Shown: positions 8,776 to 19,865, counted from the stretch's first letter. The stretch is DNA of 64,000 nucleotides from Bordetella genomosp. 8 (GCF_002119685.1 NZ_CP021108.1:3844001-3908000), one strand, 5' to 3'. The notes: generated by a model from the sequence alone, not told the origin. Made by a program: numbers and translations.

Positions 8776-9046
8776 GCGGAATACCGTTGGTTCTGCTGTC
8801 GGCGACGGGCGCGGCGCGCCGTCAGGTGACCAGCCGCGACACCCGGGTCGCGATGCCGATTGTATATGATTGATGCTTGGCAGCATTGTATTCGGCCAAT
8901 CGCCTCGCGGTCGAACAGCTGGCATTCTTGCGGTTTTCCCGCGCTTTTCCACGCATCTCCGCCGTGACCGTCGTTTTTTAAAAAAGAACGGGCATAATGA
9001 GGCGCCCCGCCGCCAGTGGGCGGGACCAACGATGTGCAGACCGACC

Positions 9047-9988
9047 ATGACAACAGCAAGCACCCAGAACGGCCCCCTGCGCCACTTCCTGCAGTTCCGT
9101 GATTTTTCCGCCGCTGAAATCGACTACGTGCTGGATCGCGCTCGCCTGATCAAGGACAAGTTCAAGCGCTACGAACCGCACATGACGCTGCACGATCGCA
9201 CGCTCGCCATGGTGTTCGAAAAGGCCAGCACGCGCACGCGCGTGTCCTTCGAGGCCGGCATGTACCAACTGGGCGGATCGGTCATCAACCTGACGTCCAA
9301 CGATTCCCAGCTCGGGCGCGCGGAACCGATCGAGGACACCGCGCGCGTCATTTCGCGCATGGTCGACATCGTCATGATCCGCACCTTCGAGCAGACCCGC
9401 ATCGAACGGTTCGCCTCGCATTCCCGCGTACCGGTCATCAATGGCCTGACCAACGAATATCATCCCTGCCAGATCCTGGCCGACATCTTCACCTATGTGG
9501 AACACCGCGGCCCCATCCGCGGCAAGACCGTGGCCTGGGTGGGCGATGCCAACAATATGTCGTACACGTGGCTGCAGGCCGCGGAAATGCTGGGCTTCAC
9601 GCTGCATGTGTCGACGCCTTCGGGATACGAACTCGACCCCGTGCGCATCGGCACCCCGCCGGCGACGGTGCTGCGGCAGTTCAAGGACCCCATGGAAGCC
9701 TGCCGCGGCGCTCACCTGGTCACGACCGATGTCTGGACCAGCATGGGCTATGAGGCTGAAAACGAACAGCGCCGCGCGGCCTTCGCCGACTGGTGCGTGG
9801 ACGCCGACATGATGGCCGTGGCCGCGTCCGATGCGGTCTTCATGCACTGCCTGCCGGCGCACCGGGGCGAGGAAGTCACCGGCGACGTCATCGACGGCCC
9901 GCAAAGCGTGGTCTGGGACGAGGCGGAAAACCGACTGCACGTGCAGAAGGCCCTGATGGAATTCCTGCTGCTGGGCCGCCTGTCCTGA
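9047..9988 (+). CDS. argF: Ornithine carbamoyltransferase
   Basis: ArgF makes citrulline from ornithine and carbamoyl phosphate in arginine synthesis. The 313-residue protein has all the signature sites: STRTRVSFE for carbamoyl phosphate near residue 50, HPCQ near 130, the ornithine-side SMGYE near 230 and HCLPAHRGEEV with the catalytic cysteine near 267. The start chosen is the second of two nearby ATGs (the other is at 9032); a frame open to 8870 has no matching N-terminal sequence. A CATAAT box lies 50 bp upstream. The next arginine gene, argG, follows on the same strand after an unrelated divergent gene. Confidence 0.97.
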   Translation: MTTASTQNGPLRHFLQFRDFSAAEIDYVLDRARLIKDKFKRYEPHMTLHDRTLAMVFEKASTRTRVSFEAGMYQLGGSVINLTSNDSQLGRAEPIEDTARVISRMVDIVMIRTFEQTRIERFASHSRVPVINGLTNEYHPCQILADIFTYVEHRGPIRGKTVAWVGDANNMSYTWLQAAEMLGFTLHVSTPSGYELDPVRIGTPPATVLRQFKDPMEACRGAHLVTTDVWTSMGYEAENEQRRAAFADWCVDADMMAVAASDAVFMHCLPAHRGEEVTGDVIDGPQSVVWDEAENRLHVQKALMEFLLLGRLS

Positions 9989-10019
9989 TGCGGCGGCCCA
10001 GGCTGCCCGCCCAGCCGGC

Positions 10020-12106
<2,087 letters not shown>

Positions 12107-12222
12107 GCCCACCTCCGAAGCGCTGCGCGCTTCCCCCTCAAGGGGGCGACACCGGCGGACCGGCGAAGGGCTGGCCGCCCGCCCGGATCCGCGGGTGTCC
12201 CGATCCGAGGACACCCGTATCC
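12107..12222. repeat. Intergenic GC-rich repeat-like element with hairpins after argG
   Basis: The stretch from about 12110 to 12150 (CCTCCGAAGCGCTGCGCGCT, then CCCCCTCAAGGGGG) resembles an intergenic motif I recall from many Bordetella and other Burkholderiales genomes. It is followed at 12192-12217 by a 9-bp stem CGGGTGTCC/GGACACCCG without a T-run. It may act as an RNA hairpin or factor-dependent terminator between the convergent argG and kup genes. Only one copy is in this window, so the repeat claim rests on memory. Confidence 0.5.
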
Positions 12223-12228
12223 TCGACG

Positions 12229-14139
12229 CTAGAGTTCTACCTGCATGCCCATTTCCACCACGCGGTTCGGCGGAATCTTGAAGAACTTGGTGCTGCGGGT
12301 GGAGTTGCGCGCCATGAAGGCGAACACCGCGCGGCGCCAGCCACGCATGGCCGGCCGCTTGGCGGCCACCACGGTCTGCCGCGAAAGATAATAGGACGTG
12401 CGCATCGGCTCCAGGTCGACTTCCGGATACGCCTCGGCCACTTCCCGCAACGCGTCCGGAACGTCGGGCTCTTCCTTGAAGCCGTAGGTCAACACTGCCT
12501 GCCAGCTGGAAGCGCTGAGCTTGGTCAGCGAGAACCGTTCTTCCGGCGACACATAAGGCACGTCCGCACTGCGTATCGTCAGGAACACGACATGGTCGTG
12601 CAGCACCTTGTTGTGCTTCAGGTTGTGCAGCAGCGCGGGAGGCACATTGCCCGGATTCATCGTCATGAATATGGCGGTGCCATGCACACGCGCGGGCGGG
12701 AACTGCTCCAGCTGCTCCATGAATTCGCCGAGCGGCTGCCGGTCGCGCTTTTGCTGCTGGCTGAGCAGATAACGGCCGCGCCGCCACGTCATCATCAGCA
12801 TAAACACGACGATACCGACCAGCAGCGGCAGCCAGCCGCCTTCGTGCACTTTCAGCGCATTGGCCGAAAACAGCAGCAGGTCGAACACCAGAAGGAAACC
12901 CAGTATGGCCCACCACATCGCGCGGCGCGGTCCGCTGACGGCGGCGCGCGACATCAGCGACAGCAGCAACACGGACGTGGTCAGCATGGTGCCCGTCACG
13001 GCGAAGCCATATGCCGCCGCCAGGTTGTCGGAGCTGCGGAACACCACCACCAGCACCAGCACCGCGACCAGCAGCAGCGCGTTGACCTGCGGCAGGTAGA
13101 TCTGGCCTTTTTCGATCGCGGAGGTGTGCAGGATTTCCATGCGCGGCCAGTAGCCCAGCTGGACGGCCTGGCGCGTCATCGAATAGGCGCCGGAAATGAC
13201 TGCCTGCGATGCGATGATCGTGGCCACGGTCGCCAGGCACACCAGTGGCACGACACCCCACTCCGGCGCGAGCAGGAAGAAAGGATTGGCGATCGCCTTG
13301 GGATCGCGCAGCAGCAGCGCGCCCTGGCCGAAATAGCACAGCGTCAGTGCGGGCGCGACCATCCAGAACCAGGCGCGGCGGATGGCGCCGCGGCCGAAAT
13401 GCCCCATATCGGCATACAGCGCTTCCGCGCCGGTCAAGGCCAGCACCACCGATCCCAGCAGCACGAAACTGGCGCGCGGCGATTCGATCACGAAGTTCAG
13501 GCCCCACATCGGGTTCAAGGCGTGCAGGATGGCCGGCGTCTGGATGATCTGCCATGCCCCCAGCACCGCCAGCGTGGCGAACCACAATCCCATGATGGGG
13601 CCGAACAATTTACCCATCACGCCCGTGCCGTGCGACTGGACCATGAACAGGCCGATCAGCACGACCAGCGACAAGGGCACCACCCAATGTTCGAAGCGGT
13701 GCGAGACGACGCTGATGCCTTCCAGCGCGGACAGCACCGAAATCGCCGGTGTGATCATGCTGTCGCCGTAGAACAAGGCCGCGCCGAAAATCGCCAGGGC
13801 GATCAATAGCACCCTCACCTTCCCCTGCCTGCCGCGTATGGCCAGCTCCAGCAGGGCCAGCGTGCCGCCTTCGCCCCGGTTGTCGGCCCGCAACACCAAC
13901 GTGACGTACTTGAACGACACCACCAGCATCAGCATCCAGAACAGGATGGAGAGCACGCCCAGCACGTGGGCGGGCTGCAGGTCGCCATACCCCACCAGGC
14001 ACTGGCGTAGGGTATAGAGCGGGCTGGTGCCGATATCGCCGTAGACGACCCCCAGCGCCCCTATCATCAAGGCGGCCTTGGAGGAAGGCACGGTGTGCGG
14101 CGCCGCCAGGTTGGGCGCGCTTGCGGTTCCGGTCGTCAT
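12229..14139 (-). CDS. kup: Low-affinity potassium transport protein Kup
   Basis: Kup is a proton-coupled potassium uptake permease of the inner membrane. The 636-residue protein has the diagnostic GALGVVYGDIGTSPLYTL near residue 27, about 12 hydrophobic segments in the first 430 residues, FYGDSMITPAISVLSA near 107, TGAEALYADMGHFG near 225, and a soluble C-terminal domain of about 180 residues ending MGMQVEL. Its ATG overlaps the TGA of the upstream sensor kinase by four bases (ATGA), so translation is probably coupled. A frame open to 14244 lies wholly inside the kinase gene and is not used. Being third in an operon with a two-component system is unusual for kup. Confidence 0.96.
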   Translation of the reverse strand: MTTGTASAPNLAAPHTVPSSKAALMIGALGVVYGDIGTSPLYTLRQCLVGYGDLQPAHVLGVLSILFWMLMLVVSFKYVTLVLRADNRGEGGTLALLELAIRGRQGKVRVLLIALAIFGAALFYGDSMITPAISVLSALEGISVVSHRFEHWVVPLSLVVLIGLFMVQSHGTGVMGKLFGPIMGLWFATLAVLGAWQIIQTPAILHALNPMWGLNFVIESPRASFVLLGSVVLALTGAEALYADMGHFGRGAIRRAWFWMVAPALTLCYFGQGALLLRDPKAIANPFFLLAPEWGVVPLVCLATVATIIASQAVISGAYSMTRQAVQLGYWPRMEILHTSAIEKGQIYLPQVNALLLVAVLVLVVVFRSSDNLAAAYGFAVTGTMLTTSVLLLSLMSRAAVSGPRRAMWWAILGFLLVFDLLLFSANALKVHEGGWLPLLVGIVVFMLMMTWRRGRYLLSQQQKRDRQPLGEFMEQLEQFPPARVHGTAIFMTMNPGNVPPALLHNLKHNKVLHDHVVFLTIRSADVPYVSPEERFSLTKLSASSWQAVLTYGFKEEPDVPDALREVAEAYPEVDLEPMRTSYYLSRQTVVAAKRPAMRGWRRAVFAFMARNSTRSTKFFKIPPNRVVEMGMQVEL

Positions 14140-15278
14140 ACGTGAATGTCGTGTCGGGTCAATTGAGCGCCTTTGCGAGGACCGGGAAACACCACGGTCA
14201 GGCGCGTGCCCGGAAATTCGGGGCGGCTGGAAAGCTTCCACCACGCGCCGTGCGCGTGTGCGATTTCGCGGACGATGGCCAGGCCCAGGCCGGAACCGCC
14301 CGCGGTCGCGGCGGGCGATCGGTAGAACGCTTCGAACACCCGGTCCTGGTCCTCGACCGGGATGCCCGGCCCGTCGTCCATGACGGTCAGGCTGGGCGGG
14401 TTGCTGCCCACAGTCAGCGTGATTCGCCCGCCGGGCGGGCCGTAACGCAGGGCATTGTCGATGAGATTGCCCAGCAGTTCATCCAGCAGCAGCGGATCGG
14501 CGTCGACCCAGACCGGCACCTCCGGCGCATTCAGGTCCAGTTCAAATTGGGCGGCGCGTACCCGCGGTATCCATTCCGCCCCGCTGGCGCGCACCCATTC
14601 GCACAGGTCGATCCGCACGAAGCTGTCCTGCGGACGGGCATTGGGATCGGCACGGGCCAGTACCAGCAACTGTTGTCCCAGGCGGATCATGCGATCGCTG
14701 ACGGCCTTGATACGTTCGGCGCGGGCGCGCACGTCGTCCGGCAACGGCCGGGCGAGCATCAATTCCGATTCCAGGCGCAGCCCGCTCAAGGGCGTGCGCA
14801 GCTGATGCGCGGCGTGGCCGATGAAGCGGCGCTGCGCCGCCAGGGACGAATCCAGGCGCGCGAGCAGATCGTTGGTATGCAGTACCAAGGGCTCCATTTC
14901 GGCCGGGACGCCGGCGACCTCCAGCGGCTGCATATCGTCGATCGAGCGCTGCCGGATCTCTTCCGACAGCAGGTTGACGGACCGCAGCCCGGACCGCACA
15001 CCATGGACGACCACCCAGGCAAACAGCGACATCAGGATGATCTGGCCGACGACCATCAGCAGGAAGAAATCTTCCAGCTCCCAGAGGGTCATGTCGATCT
15101 TGTGCGTCATGACCCATGTCAGGGCCAGGTCCAGCAAGACGAGCAGCAGGATGGCGGGCAGCAGCCGCACGACCAAGTAACGCGCGAGCGATCCCCGGGG
15201 AAGAAGCAGACCAGACTGGAACGAGCGCTGGATTTGCGGGCTGCTACGGGTACGGTCGGACGGGATATCCACGGTCAT
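14136..15278 (-). CDS. Sensor histidine kinase (TctE/QseC-like)
   Basis: The 380-residue inner-membrane kinase has two membrane segments (about residues 36-58 and 73-92) with almost no periplasmic loop between them. There is then a linker, the phospho-acceptor box HAAHQLRTPLSGL with His near 158, the N box LLDELLGNLIDNALRYG, and ATP-binding glycine boxes DDGPGIP and GGSGLGLAIV. The short periplasmic part suggests it senses membrane or intracellular conditions. The start is the ATG at 15278; a TTG four codons earlier is possible. The response regulator gene lies 66 bp upstream and kup overlaps its stop codon, so the system may respond to potassium, turgor or membrane state. That link is inferred from gene order only. 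Confidence 0.92.
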   Translation of the reverse strand: MTVDIPSDRTRSSPQIQRSFQSGLLLPRGSLARYLVVRLLPAILLLVLLDLALTWVMTHKIDMTLWELEDFFLLMVVGQIILMSLFAWVVVHGVRSGLRSVNLLSEEIRQRSIDDMQPLEVAGVPAEMEPLVLHTNDLLARLDSSLAAQRRFIGHAAHQLRTPLSGLRLESELMLARPLPDDVRARAERIKAVSDRMIRLGQQLLVLARADPNARPQDSFVRIDLCEWVRASGAEWIPRVRAAQFELDLNAPEVPVWVDADPLLLDELLGNLIDNALRYGPPGGRITLTVGSNPPSLTVMDDGPGIPVEDQDRVFEAFYRSPAATAGGSGLGLAIVREIAHAHGAWWKLSSRPEFPGTRLTVVFPGPRKGAQLTRHDIHV

Positions 15279-15344
15279 GTTCGTAGGCAAACCCGGCCGG
15301 AAGACCCCGCCCGGGCTTCTTGGTCACCGCGCGGAAGCCGGCTT

Positions 15345-16016
15345 TCAGGCCGCTTCCACATCCAGCAGGTAGCCGAAGCCGCGCACGGTTTGAATACTGG
15401 CGCCCGTGCCTTCCAGCCGCTTGCGCAGGCGGTACACGTAGACTTCCACCGCGTTTTCGCTGAAATCGGCGTCCCAGGCGGACAAGGAATTGACGATCTG
15501 CCGCTTGGTGACGACGCGACCGACACGCGCCATCAGCATTTCCAGGACGGAAAGTTCACGCACGGAAAGCGACAGGCGTTCGCCGTGGACGCGGACTTCG
15601 CGCCCGACGGTATCGAAAACCAGGGGGCCGACTTCGATCAGCGGCTGCGCCTGCCCGCTGCGCCGTCGGAAGAAGGCTCGCACCCGGGCGGCCAGTTCGG
15701 GCAGTTCGAAGGGCTTGGTGACGTAGTCGTCCGCCCCCGCGTCCAGCCCGGCCACGCGGTCTTCCAGACCGTCACGCGCCGTGAGTATAAGCACCGGTAC
15801 CTGGTTGCCGTCCGCCCGCAGTTGGCGCAGGACGTCCAGGCCACTCATGCCGGGAAGGTTGAGATCGAGCAGAAGCAGATCGTAAGGTTGGCCCGCCAGG
15901 GCGCCCAGAACCTTGTCGCCGTCGGTGAGCCAATCGACCGCATACCCCTGGTCGGCCAGAAACTCCTGCAGCGCATGGCCCAGGGTTGTGTCGTCTTCGA
16001 TTACGAGTACTCGCAT
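15345..16016 (-). CDS. OmpR/PhoB-family response regulator
   Basis: The 223-residue regulator has a receiver domain (about residues 1-115) with the acidic pair E7/D8-D9, phospho-acceptor Asp51 in LLLLDLNLPG, Thr in ILTARD and Lys in VTKPFELPEL. A winged-helix DNA-binding domain follows (about 128-220), with LSVRELSVLEMLMARVG and VEVYVYRLRKRLEG. The sequence is of the TctD/QseB branch. It is the first gene of the regulator-kinase-kup operon and very likely the partner of the adjacent kinase. Its targets are unknown; the operon itself is the obvious candidate. Confidence 0.94.
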   Translation of the reverse strand: MRVLVIEDDTTLGHALQEFLADQGYAVDWLTDGDKVLGALAGQPYDLLLLDLNLPGMSGLDVLRQLRADGNQVPVLILTARDGLEDRVAGLDAGADDYVTKPFELPELAARVRAFFRRRSGQAQPLIEVGPLVFDTVGREVRVHGERLSLSVRELSVLEMLMARVGRVVTKRQIVNSLSAWDADFSENAVEVYVYRLRKRLEGTGASIQTVRGFGYLLDVEAA

Positions 16017-16088
16017 GGCGCGATTCTAGCGCGATCCGACCCGCAACGCGTCAAGGTTCCGGGCCGGCGATACGAAAAATTTCGTCAA

Positions 16089-16559
16089 TCAACGGGCGGG
16101 CGCCGCCGCCGCGCCCTGGGCGGGGGCGCCTGCCGGCGTGGCCGGCGCGGGGGTGGTCACGAAACCGATACGGCCCAAGCCGGAACGGCGCGCCGCGCCC
16201 ATGACCTTCGCCAGGGTTTCGTAGCGGGTATTCAGGTCGGCCCGGATGCGAAGCTCAGGCTGAGGCTGCCCGCCGGCAGCCGCCGCGAAGCGATTCGCCA
16301 GCTCCGCTTCCAGGACCGGCTGATCGTCCCAGAACAGCTGACCATTGGCGTCGATCGCCAGATCGATGGTCTTGGGCTCTTCCTTGACCGGTTCTGCGCT
16401 GACCTGCGGCATATTGATCCGGATCGAATGGGCCAGCAGCGGCGCGGTAATGATGAAGATCACCAGCAGCACCAGCATCACGTCGATCAGCGGCACCATG
16501 TTGATTTCCGACATCGCGTGCCCGCCGGAACCCTTGTTGTCGAATCCGCCGAAAGCCAT
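16089..16559 (-). CDS. exbD: Biopolymer transport protein ExbD
   Basis: ExbD is part of the ExbB-ExbD proton channel that energises TonB. The 156-residue protein has the family signature AMSEINMVPLIDVMLVLLVIFIITAP (about residues 15-40, read in parts), which includes the single membrane helix and its essential aspartate. A periplasmic domain follows with ELRIRADLNTRYETLAKVM. The C-terminal 25 residues are Ala/Pro-rich and probably disordered. It directly abuts exbB: the exbB stop codon ends one base before its start. Confidence 0.95.
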   Translation of the reverse strand: MAFGGFDNKGSGGHAMSEINMVPLIDVMLVLLVIFIITAPLLAHSIRINMPQVSAEPVKEEPKTIDLAIDANGQLFWDDQPVLEAELANRFAAAAGGQPQPELRIRADLNTRYETLAKVMGAARRSGLGRIGFVTTPAPATPAGAPAQGAAAAPAR

Positions 16560-17438
16560 TTACTCGCTCCCACGCACGGGATGCGCGCCGGTGCGGCGCA
16601 TCGCCCGAACCTTGCCGTCCGACAGGGCCACCTGCTGACCCGTGGTCAGGAAGGCGAACAGATCGTGCGCGAAGGCGTCAAGCCGGGACAGGAAAACGCG
16701 GTTCTTGCGCACGAAAGCGTTATAGGCCAGCACCGCCGGAATCGCCACCGCCAGGCCCAGGCCGGTCATGATCAGCGCCTCGCCCACCGGGCCGGCGATA
16801 CGGTTGATGGTGACCCCATCGGCCATGCCGATGCCCACCAGGGCGTGGTAGACGCCCCACACCGTGCCGAACAGGCCGACGAAAGGCGCGGTGGACCCTA
16901 CCGAAGCCAGTACCGTCAGGCCGTTTTCGAGCTTGGCGGTTTCTTCGTCGATCACCTTGCGCATCGTGCGCGTCACGAACTCGCCGTTGGAACCCGCCTC
17001 GGAAAGCGTCACGGCGCCGTACTTCGCATGGTGCGCCTGCGCGTGCATGGCGTGGGAGGCCAGGTGCGAGAACGGGTCGCGCGCACCGTGCGTGGCGATT
17101 TCGTTTTCGACCTGCTCCAGCGAACTGGAGCTCCAGAACTTGTTCAGGAAATCTCGCGAACGCCTGCGGATCATGGCGCTGTTGATCGCCTTGACGACGA
17201 TCAGGTACCAGGTGATCAAGGACATCAGCAGCAGGATGACGAACAGCGTCTTGCCGACGACATCGCTCTGCGCGACGAAATGCATGATGCCCATGTCGGG
17301 CGTCGGCAGCGGCGCGGCCGCCCCCTGCATGGCCGGCGCCTGCAGCGCCGTCCCGGCGGCCTGCCCGGCGCCGGGGGCAGCCGGCGCGGCGGGCGTGGCC
17401 TGCGCCAGCACCATGGCGATGTGGTGTGCGATGGACAT
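16560..17438 (-). CDS. exbB: Biopolymer transport protein ExbB (MotA/TolQ/ExbB channel)
   Basis: ExbB forms the pentameric proton channel that, with ExbD, drives TonB. The 292 residues include an N-terminal Ala/Pro/Gly-rich stretch of about 50 residues that looks like a signal or linker region. A first membrane helix follows (VVGKTLFVILLLMSLITWYL), then a cytoplasmic loop with ASVGSTAPFVGLFGTVWGVYHAL, the core signature (about 185-207), and two further helices. The gene lies one base after the tonB stop codon and touches exbD, so all three are clearly cotranscribed behind one Fur-like box. Confidence 0.95.
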   Translation of the reverse strand: MSIAHHIAMVLAQATPAAPAAPGAGQAAGTALQAPAMQGAAAPLPTPDMGIMHFVAQSDVVGKTLFVILLLMSLITWYLIVVKAINSAMIRRRSRDFLNKFWSSSSLEQVENEIATHGARDPFSHLASHAMHAQAHHAKYGAVTLSEAGSNGEFVTRTMRKVIDEETAKLENGLTVLASVGSTAPFVGLFGTVWGVYHALVGIGMADGVTINRIAGPVGEALIMTGLGLAVAIPAVLAYNAFVRKNRVFLSRLDAFAHDLFAFLTTGQQVALSDGKVRAMRRTGAHPVRGSE

Positions 17439-17439
17439 C

Positions 17440-18261
17440 TCAGTTCCTTATATTGAAATCGAACGGAATACGTGCCTGGACCGTATAGGCGACGCCGTTG
17501 CGCGTGTAGGGCTTGAATCGGACGCGGCGTACGGCGTCGAGCGCGGCTTCGTCCAATCGGGGGAAACCGGAAGACGACACGACCGTCGCTCTTTCGATCA
17601 CGCCCTGGGGATTGACGACCACCAGCACCGTCACCCGGCCTTCTTCCCGGCGCCGCTTCGACGCCATGGGATAGACCGCGGACGGCCCCGCTCCCAGGTA
17701 CTCGATATTGGAGACGGTCTCGGGCTGATCGCGCGGCGGCCCCTGGCGCGGGGCCTGGGTCGTCGTGGCCCCATCGGGCGCGCCGGTGGGCGGCACAGGC
17801 GGTGCCGGCGGCTGCTCCACGGGCTTGGGCGGCGGCGTCTCCTTTACCGGCTGAGGCTTCGGCTTGGGCTGTGGCTTGGGCTTGGGTTTGGGCTTGGGCG
17901 CGGGCTCGACCGGCTTTTCGATAACGGGCTCGGGCTCCGGTTCGGGCTCGGCTTTTTCCGGTGGGGTCGGGTCCGGTTCGGGTTGGGGCTGGACCTGCGG
18001 CTCCGGCGGCGTGGGTGGCTGGACCTCGGGCTTGGGCGGTTCGGGGGTCTCGGGCGCCTTCGCAACCTGCGGGATAGGCGCTTCCACCACGCTGACCATG
18101 ATGGGCTGGCTTTCCGGCGGAAGCGGCACCACTTCCTGGGTCGACAGCATGGCTCCCGCGACCACGGCATGCACGGCCACCACGACGATTCCCGCTCCCA
18201 GCCTGACGCCCAGGGAAGAATTCGACGATGTGGACCAACTGCTTCGTTTGTTGCTAGGCAT
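17440..18261 (-). CDS. tonB: Energy transducer TonB
   Basis: TonB spans the periplasm to power outer-membrane siderophore and haem receptors. The 273-residue protein has a cytoplasmic N terminus of about 18 residues, one membrane anchor (VRLGAGIVVVAVHAVVAGAML), a long Pro/Glu then Pro/Lys repeat region (about 60-165, with PKPKPKPKPQPKPKPQP) that gives a rigid rod, and a C-terminal TonB domain with AVYPMASKRRREEGRVTVLV and FPRLDEAALDAVRRVRFKP. I use the ATG at 18261 because it gives a normal-length tail before the anchor; an ATG at 18312 would add 17 residues. A Fur-like box lies upstream, so iron repression is expected. Confidence 0.95.
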   Translation of the reverse strand: MPSNKRSSWSTSSNSSLGVRLGAGIVVVAVHAVVAGAMLSTQEVVPLPPESQPIMVSVVEAPIPQVAKAPETPEPPKPEVQPPTPPEPQVQPQPEPDPTPPEKAEPEPEPEPVIEKPVEPAPKPKPKPKPQPKPKPQPVKETPPPKPVEQPPAPPVPPTGAPDGATTTQAPRQGPPRDQPETVSNIEYLGAGPSAVYPMASKRRREEGRVTVLVVVNPQGVIERATVVSSSGFPRLDEAALDAVRRVRFKPYTRNGVAYTVQARIPFDFNIRN

Positions 18262-18345
18262 GAACCAGCCCGATGCCCTGTCTTGAGTTGAACCGCGAGC
18301 CGCCGACGGCATGCGCGGCTCGGAATGAGTCCGACATGCTATCTC

Positions 18346-18364
18346 AAATAGGAATTATTCGCAA
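18346..18364 (-). promoter_or_regulatory. Fur box upstream of tonB-exbB-exbD
   Basis: AAATAGGAATTATTCGCAA closely matches the Fur operator form seen in betaproteobacteria (AATGAGAATTATTCGCATT type), with the AATTATTCGCA half intact. It lies 85 bp before the tonB start used here, a position that would cover a promoter. Confidence 0.75.
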
Positions 18365-18508
18365 AATCATTCGAGCCTGTGGGACCAGGCTTAGGGAGGG
18401 CCTCTGGATCGGCACGTTCCGAAGACCTGCGATAAATTGAGGCCGGCATGGTGAAGCAGACACGGGCTAGCGCGCATACCGACGCGTCGCACCCACCGGC
18501 CGGAGACA

Positions 18509-19690
18509 ATGATGATGACCTTCACTTTCAACACGGTGCCCAGCATCCATGCGGAATACGGCGCCGCGCGGCGCCTGGGCCAGATCCTGCGCGAGCGCTT
18601 CCCGGCCGCCGCGCGCATCGCCGTGATCACCGACGCGTTCCTGCATCGCAGCGGCCTGCTGCGGCCGGCGCTGGACAGCCTGGCCGCGCATGGCTGGGAG
18701 GTGACGGTGGTGGACGACGTGGTGGCGGATCCGCCCGAACACGTGGTGCTGGCCAGCGCACGACGCGTACGCGACAGTAGTGCCCAGGTCGTGCTGGGAT
18801 TGGGCGGTGGCTCGTCGATGGATGTGGCCAAGCTGATCGCGGTGCTGAACGGCAGCGAGCAGCCGCTGCAAGCAATGTATGGCGTGGGCAACGTGCAAGG
18901 CCCCCGCCTGCCGCTGGTGCTGATGCCAACGACGGCGGGAACCGGCTCGGAAGCCACGGCCGTATCCATCGTGACCACCGGCGAAACCACGAAGAGCGGT
19001 GTGGTCTCGCCCGTGCTGTATCCGGATCTGGCGCTGCTGGATGCCGAACTGACCATCGGCCTGCCCGCCGCCATCACGGCGGCCACCGGCATAGACGCCA
19101 TGGTGCACGCCATCGAGGCCTATACGTCGGCGCGCCTGAAGAACCCGCTGTCGGACATGCTGGCCGCCCAGGCGCTGCGACTGCTGAGCGAAAACCTGAT
19201 CACGGCTTGCGAACAGCCGGACAATGGCGCGGCGCGTGAGGCCATGCTGCTGGGCGCCACGCTGGCCGGCCAGGCGTTCTCGAACGCGCCCGTTGCCGCC
19301 GTGCATGCGCTGGCCTACCCGCTGGGCGGCCATTTCCACGTGCCGCACGGCCATTCCAATGCGCTGGTGCTGATACCGGTGCTGCGCTTCAATGCGCAGG
19401 CCGCGACGCCGCTGTACGCGGAGCTGGCCGACATGGTGACGCCGGGTGCGGCCGTGGCATCCGGAACGCCCGCGGACATCGCGAAGGCGAAGACCGAAGC
19501 CTTTATCACGCACCTGGATGGATTGATCGACCGTACAGGCATCGAGCGCCGCCTGCGCGACGTCGGCGTCACCGCCGCCGACCTGCCTCGCCTGGCCTCC
19601 GACGCGATGCTGCAACAGCGCCTGCTGGTGAACAACCCGCGGCCGCTGCAAGAGGCGGACGCATTGGCGATCTATGAGGCGACGCTGTAG
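18509..19690 (+). CDS. Iron-containing (group III) alcohol dehydrogenase
   Basis: This 393-residue NAD(P)-dependent enzyme belongs to the iron-activated alcohol dehydrogenase family. It has the nucleotide-binding segment VVLGLGGGSSMDVAKLIA near residue 92, MPTTAGTGSEATAVSIV near 137, and metal ligands in ATGIDAMVHAIEAY (Asp and His near 195-200) and in ALAYPLGGHFHVPHGHSNALV near 270-287 (two His). The first of three ATGs follows CCGGAGACA. It stands alone, divergent from tonB across about 250 bp. Neighbours give no clue to the substrate; a butanol-, propanediol- or maleylacetate-type activity cannot be told apart by eye. Confidence 0.92.
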   Translation: MMMTFTFNTVPSIHAEYGAARRLGQILRERFPAAARIAVITDAFLHRSGLLRPALDSLAAHGWEVTVVDDVVADPPEHVVLASARRVRDSSAQVVLGLGGGSSMDVAKLIAVLNGSEQPLQAMYGVGNVQGPRLPLVLMPTTAGTGSEATAVSIVTTGETTKSGVVSPVLYPDLALLDAELTIGLPAAITAATGIDAMVHAIEAYTSARLKNPLSDMLAAQALRLLSENLITACEQPDNGAAREAMLLGATLAGQAFSNAPVAAVHALAYPLGGHFHVPHGHSNALVLIPVLRFNAQAATPLYAELADMVTPGAAVASGTPADIAKAKTEAFITHLDGLIDRTGIERRLRDVGVTAADLPRLASDAMLQQRLLVNNPRPLQEADALAIYEATL

Positions 19691-19706
19691 GGGGACTGGC
19701 TTGAAG

Positions 19707-19782
19707 TGGTGGGTGCTGAGGGGTTCGAACCCCCGACCTACGCCTTGTAAGGGCGCCGCTCTACCAGCTGAGCTAAGCACCC
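19707..19782 (-). tRNA. tRNA-Val (anticodon UAC)
   Basis: The 76-nt cloverleaf has an acceptor stem GGGTGCT/AGCACCC, a D arm with AGCTCAGCTGGTAGAGC, the anticodon loop CTTACAA (UAC, codon GUA), the T loop GGTTCGAACCC and an encoded CCA. The gene stands alone. Confidence 0.95.
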
Positions 19783-19836
19783 CGTATCGAGTGGGGCCAC
19801 TCTTGATGCCATCGCGGAGCCAGCCGCGAAGCGCAA

Positions 19837-19865
19837 ATTATAGCGATCGCCCGGCAAGGCCGCAA
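19837..19865 (-). promoter_or_regulatory. Sigma-70 promoter of tRNA-Val
   Basis: On the minus strand TTGCGG, a 17-bp spacer and a perfect TATAAT lie about 50 bp before the tRNA 5' end. Confidence 0.75.

Noticed and set aside
14121..17456. A 1111-codon open frame on the plus strand
   Set aside because: It is antisense to the kinase, regulator, exbD and exbB genes, and its composition is that of a reverse-complement frame.
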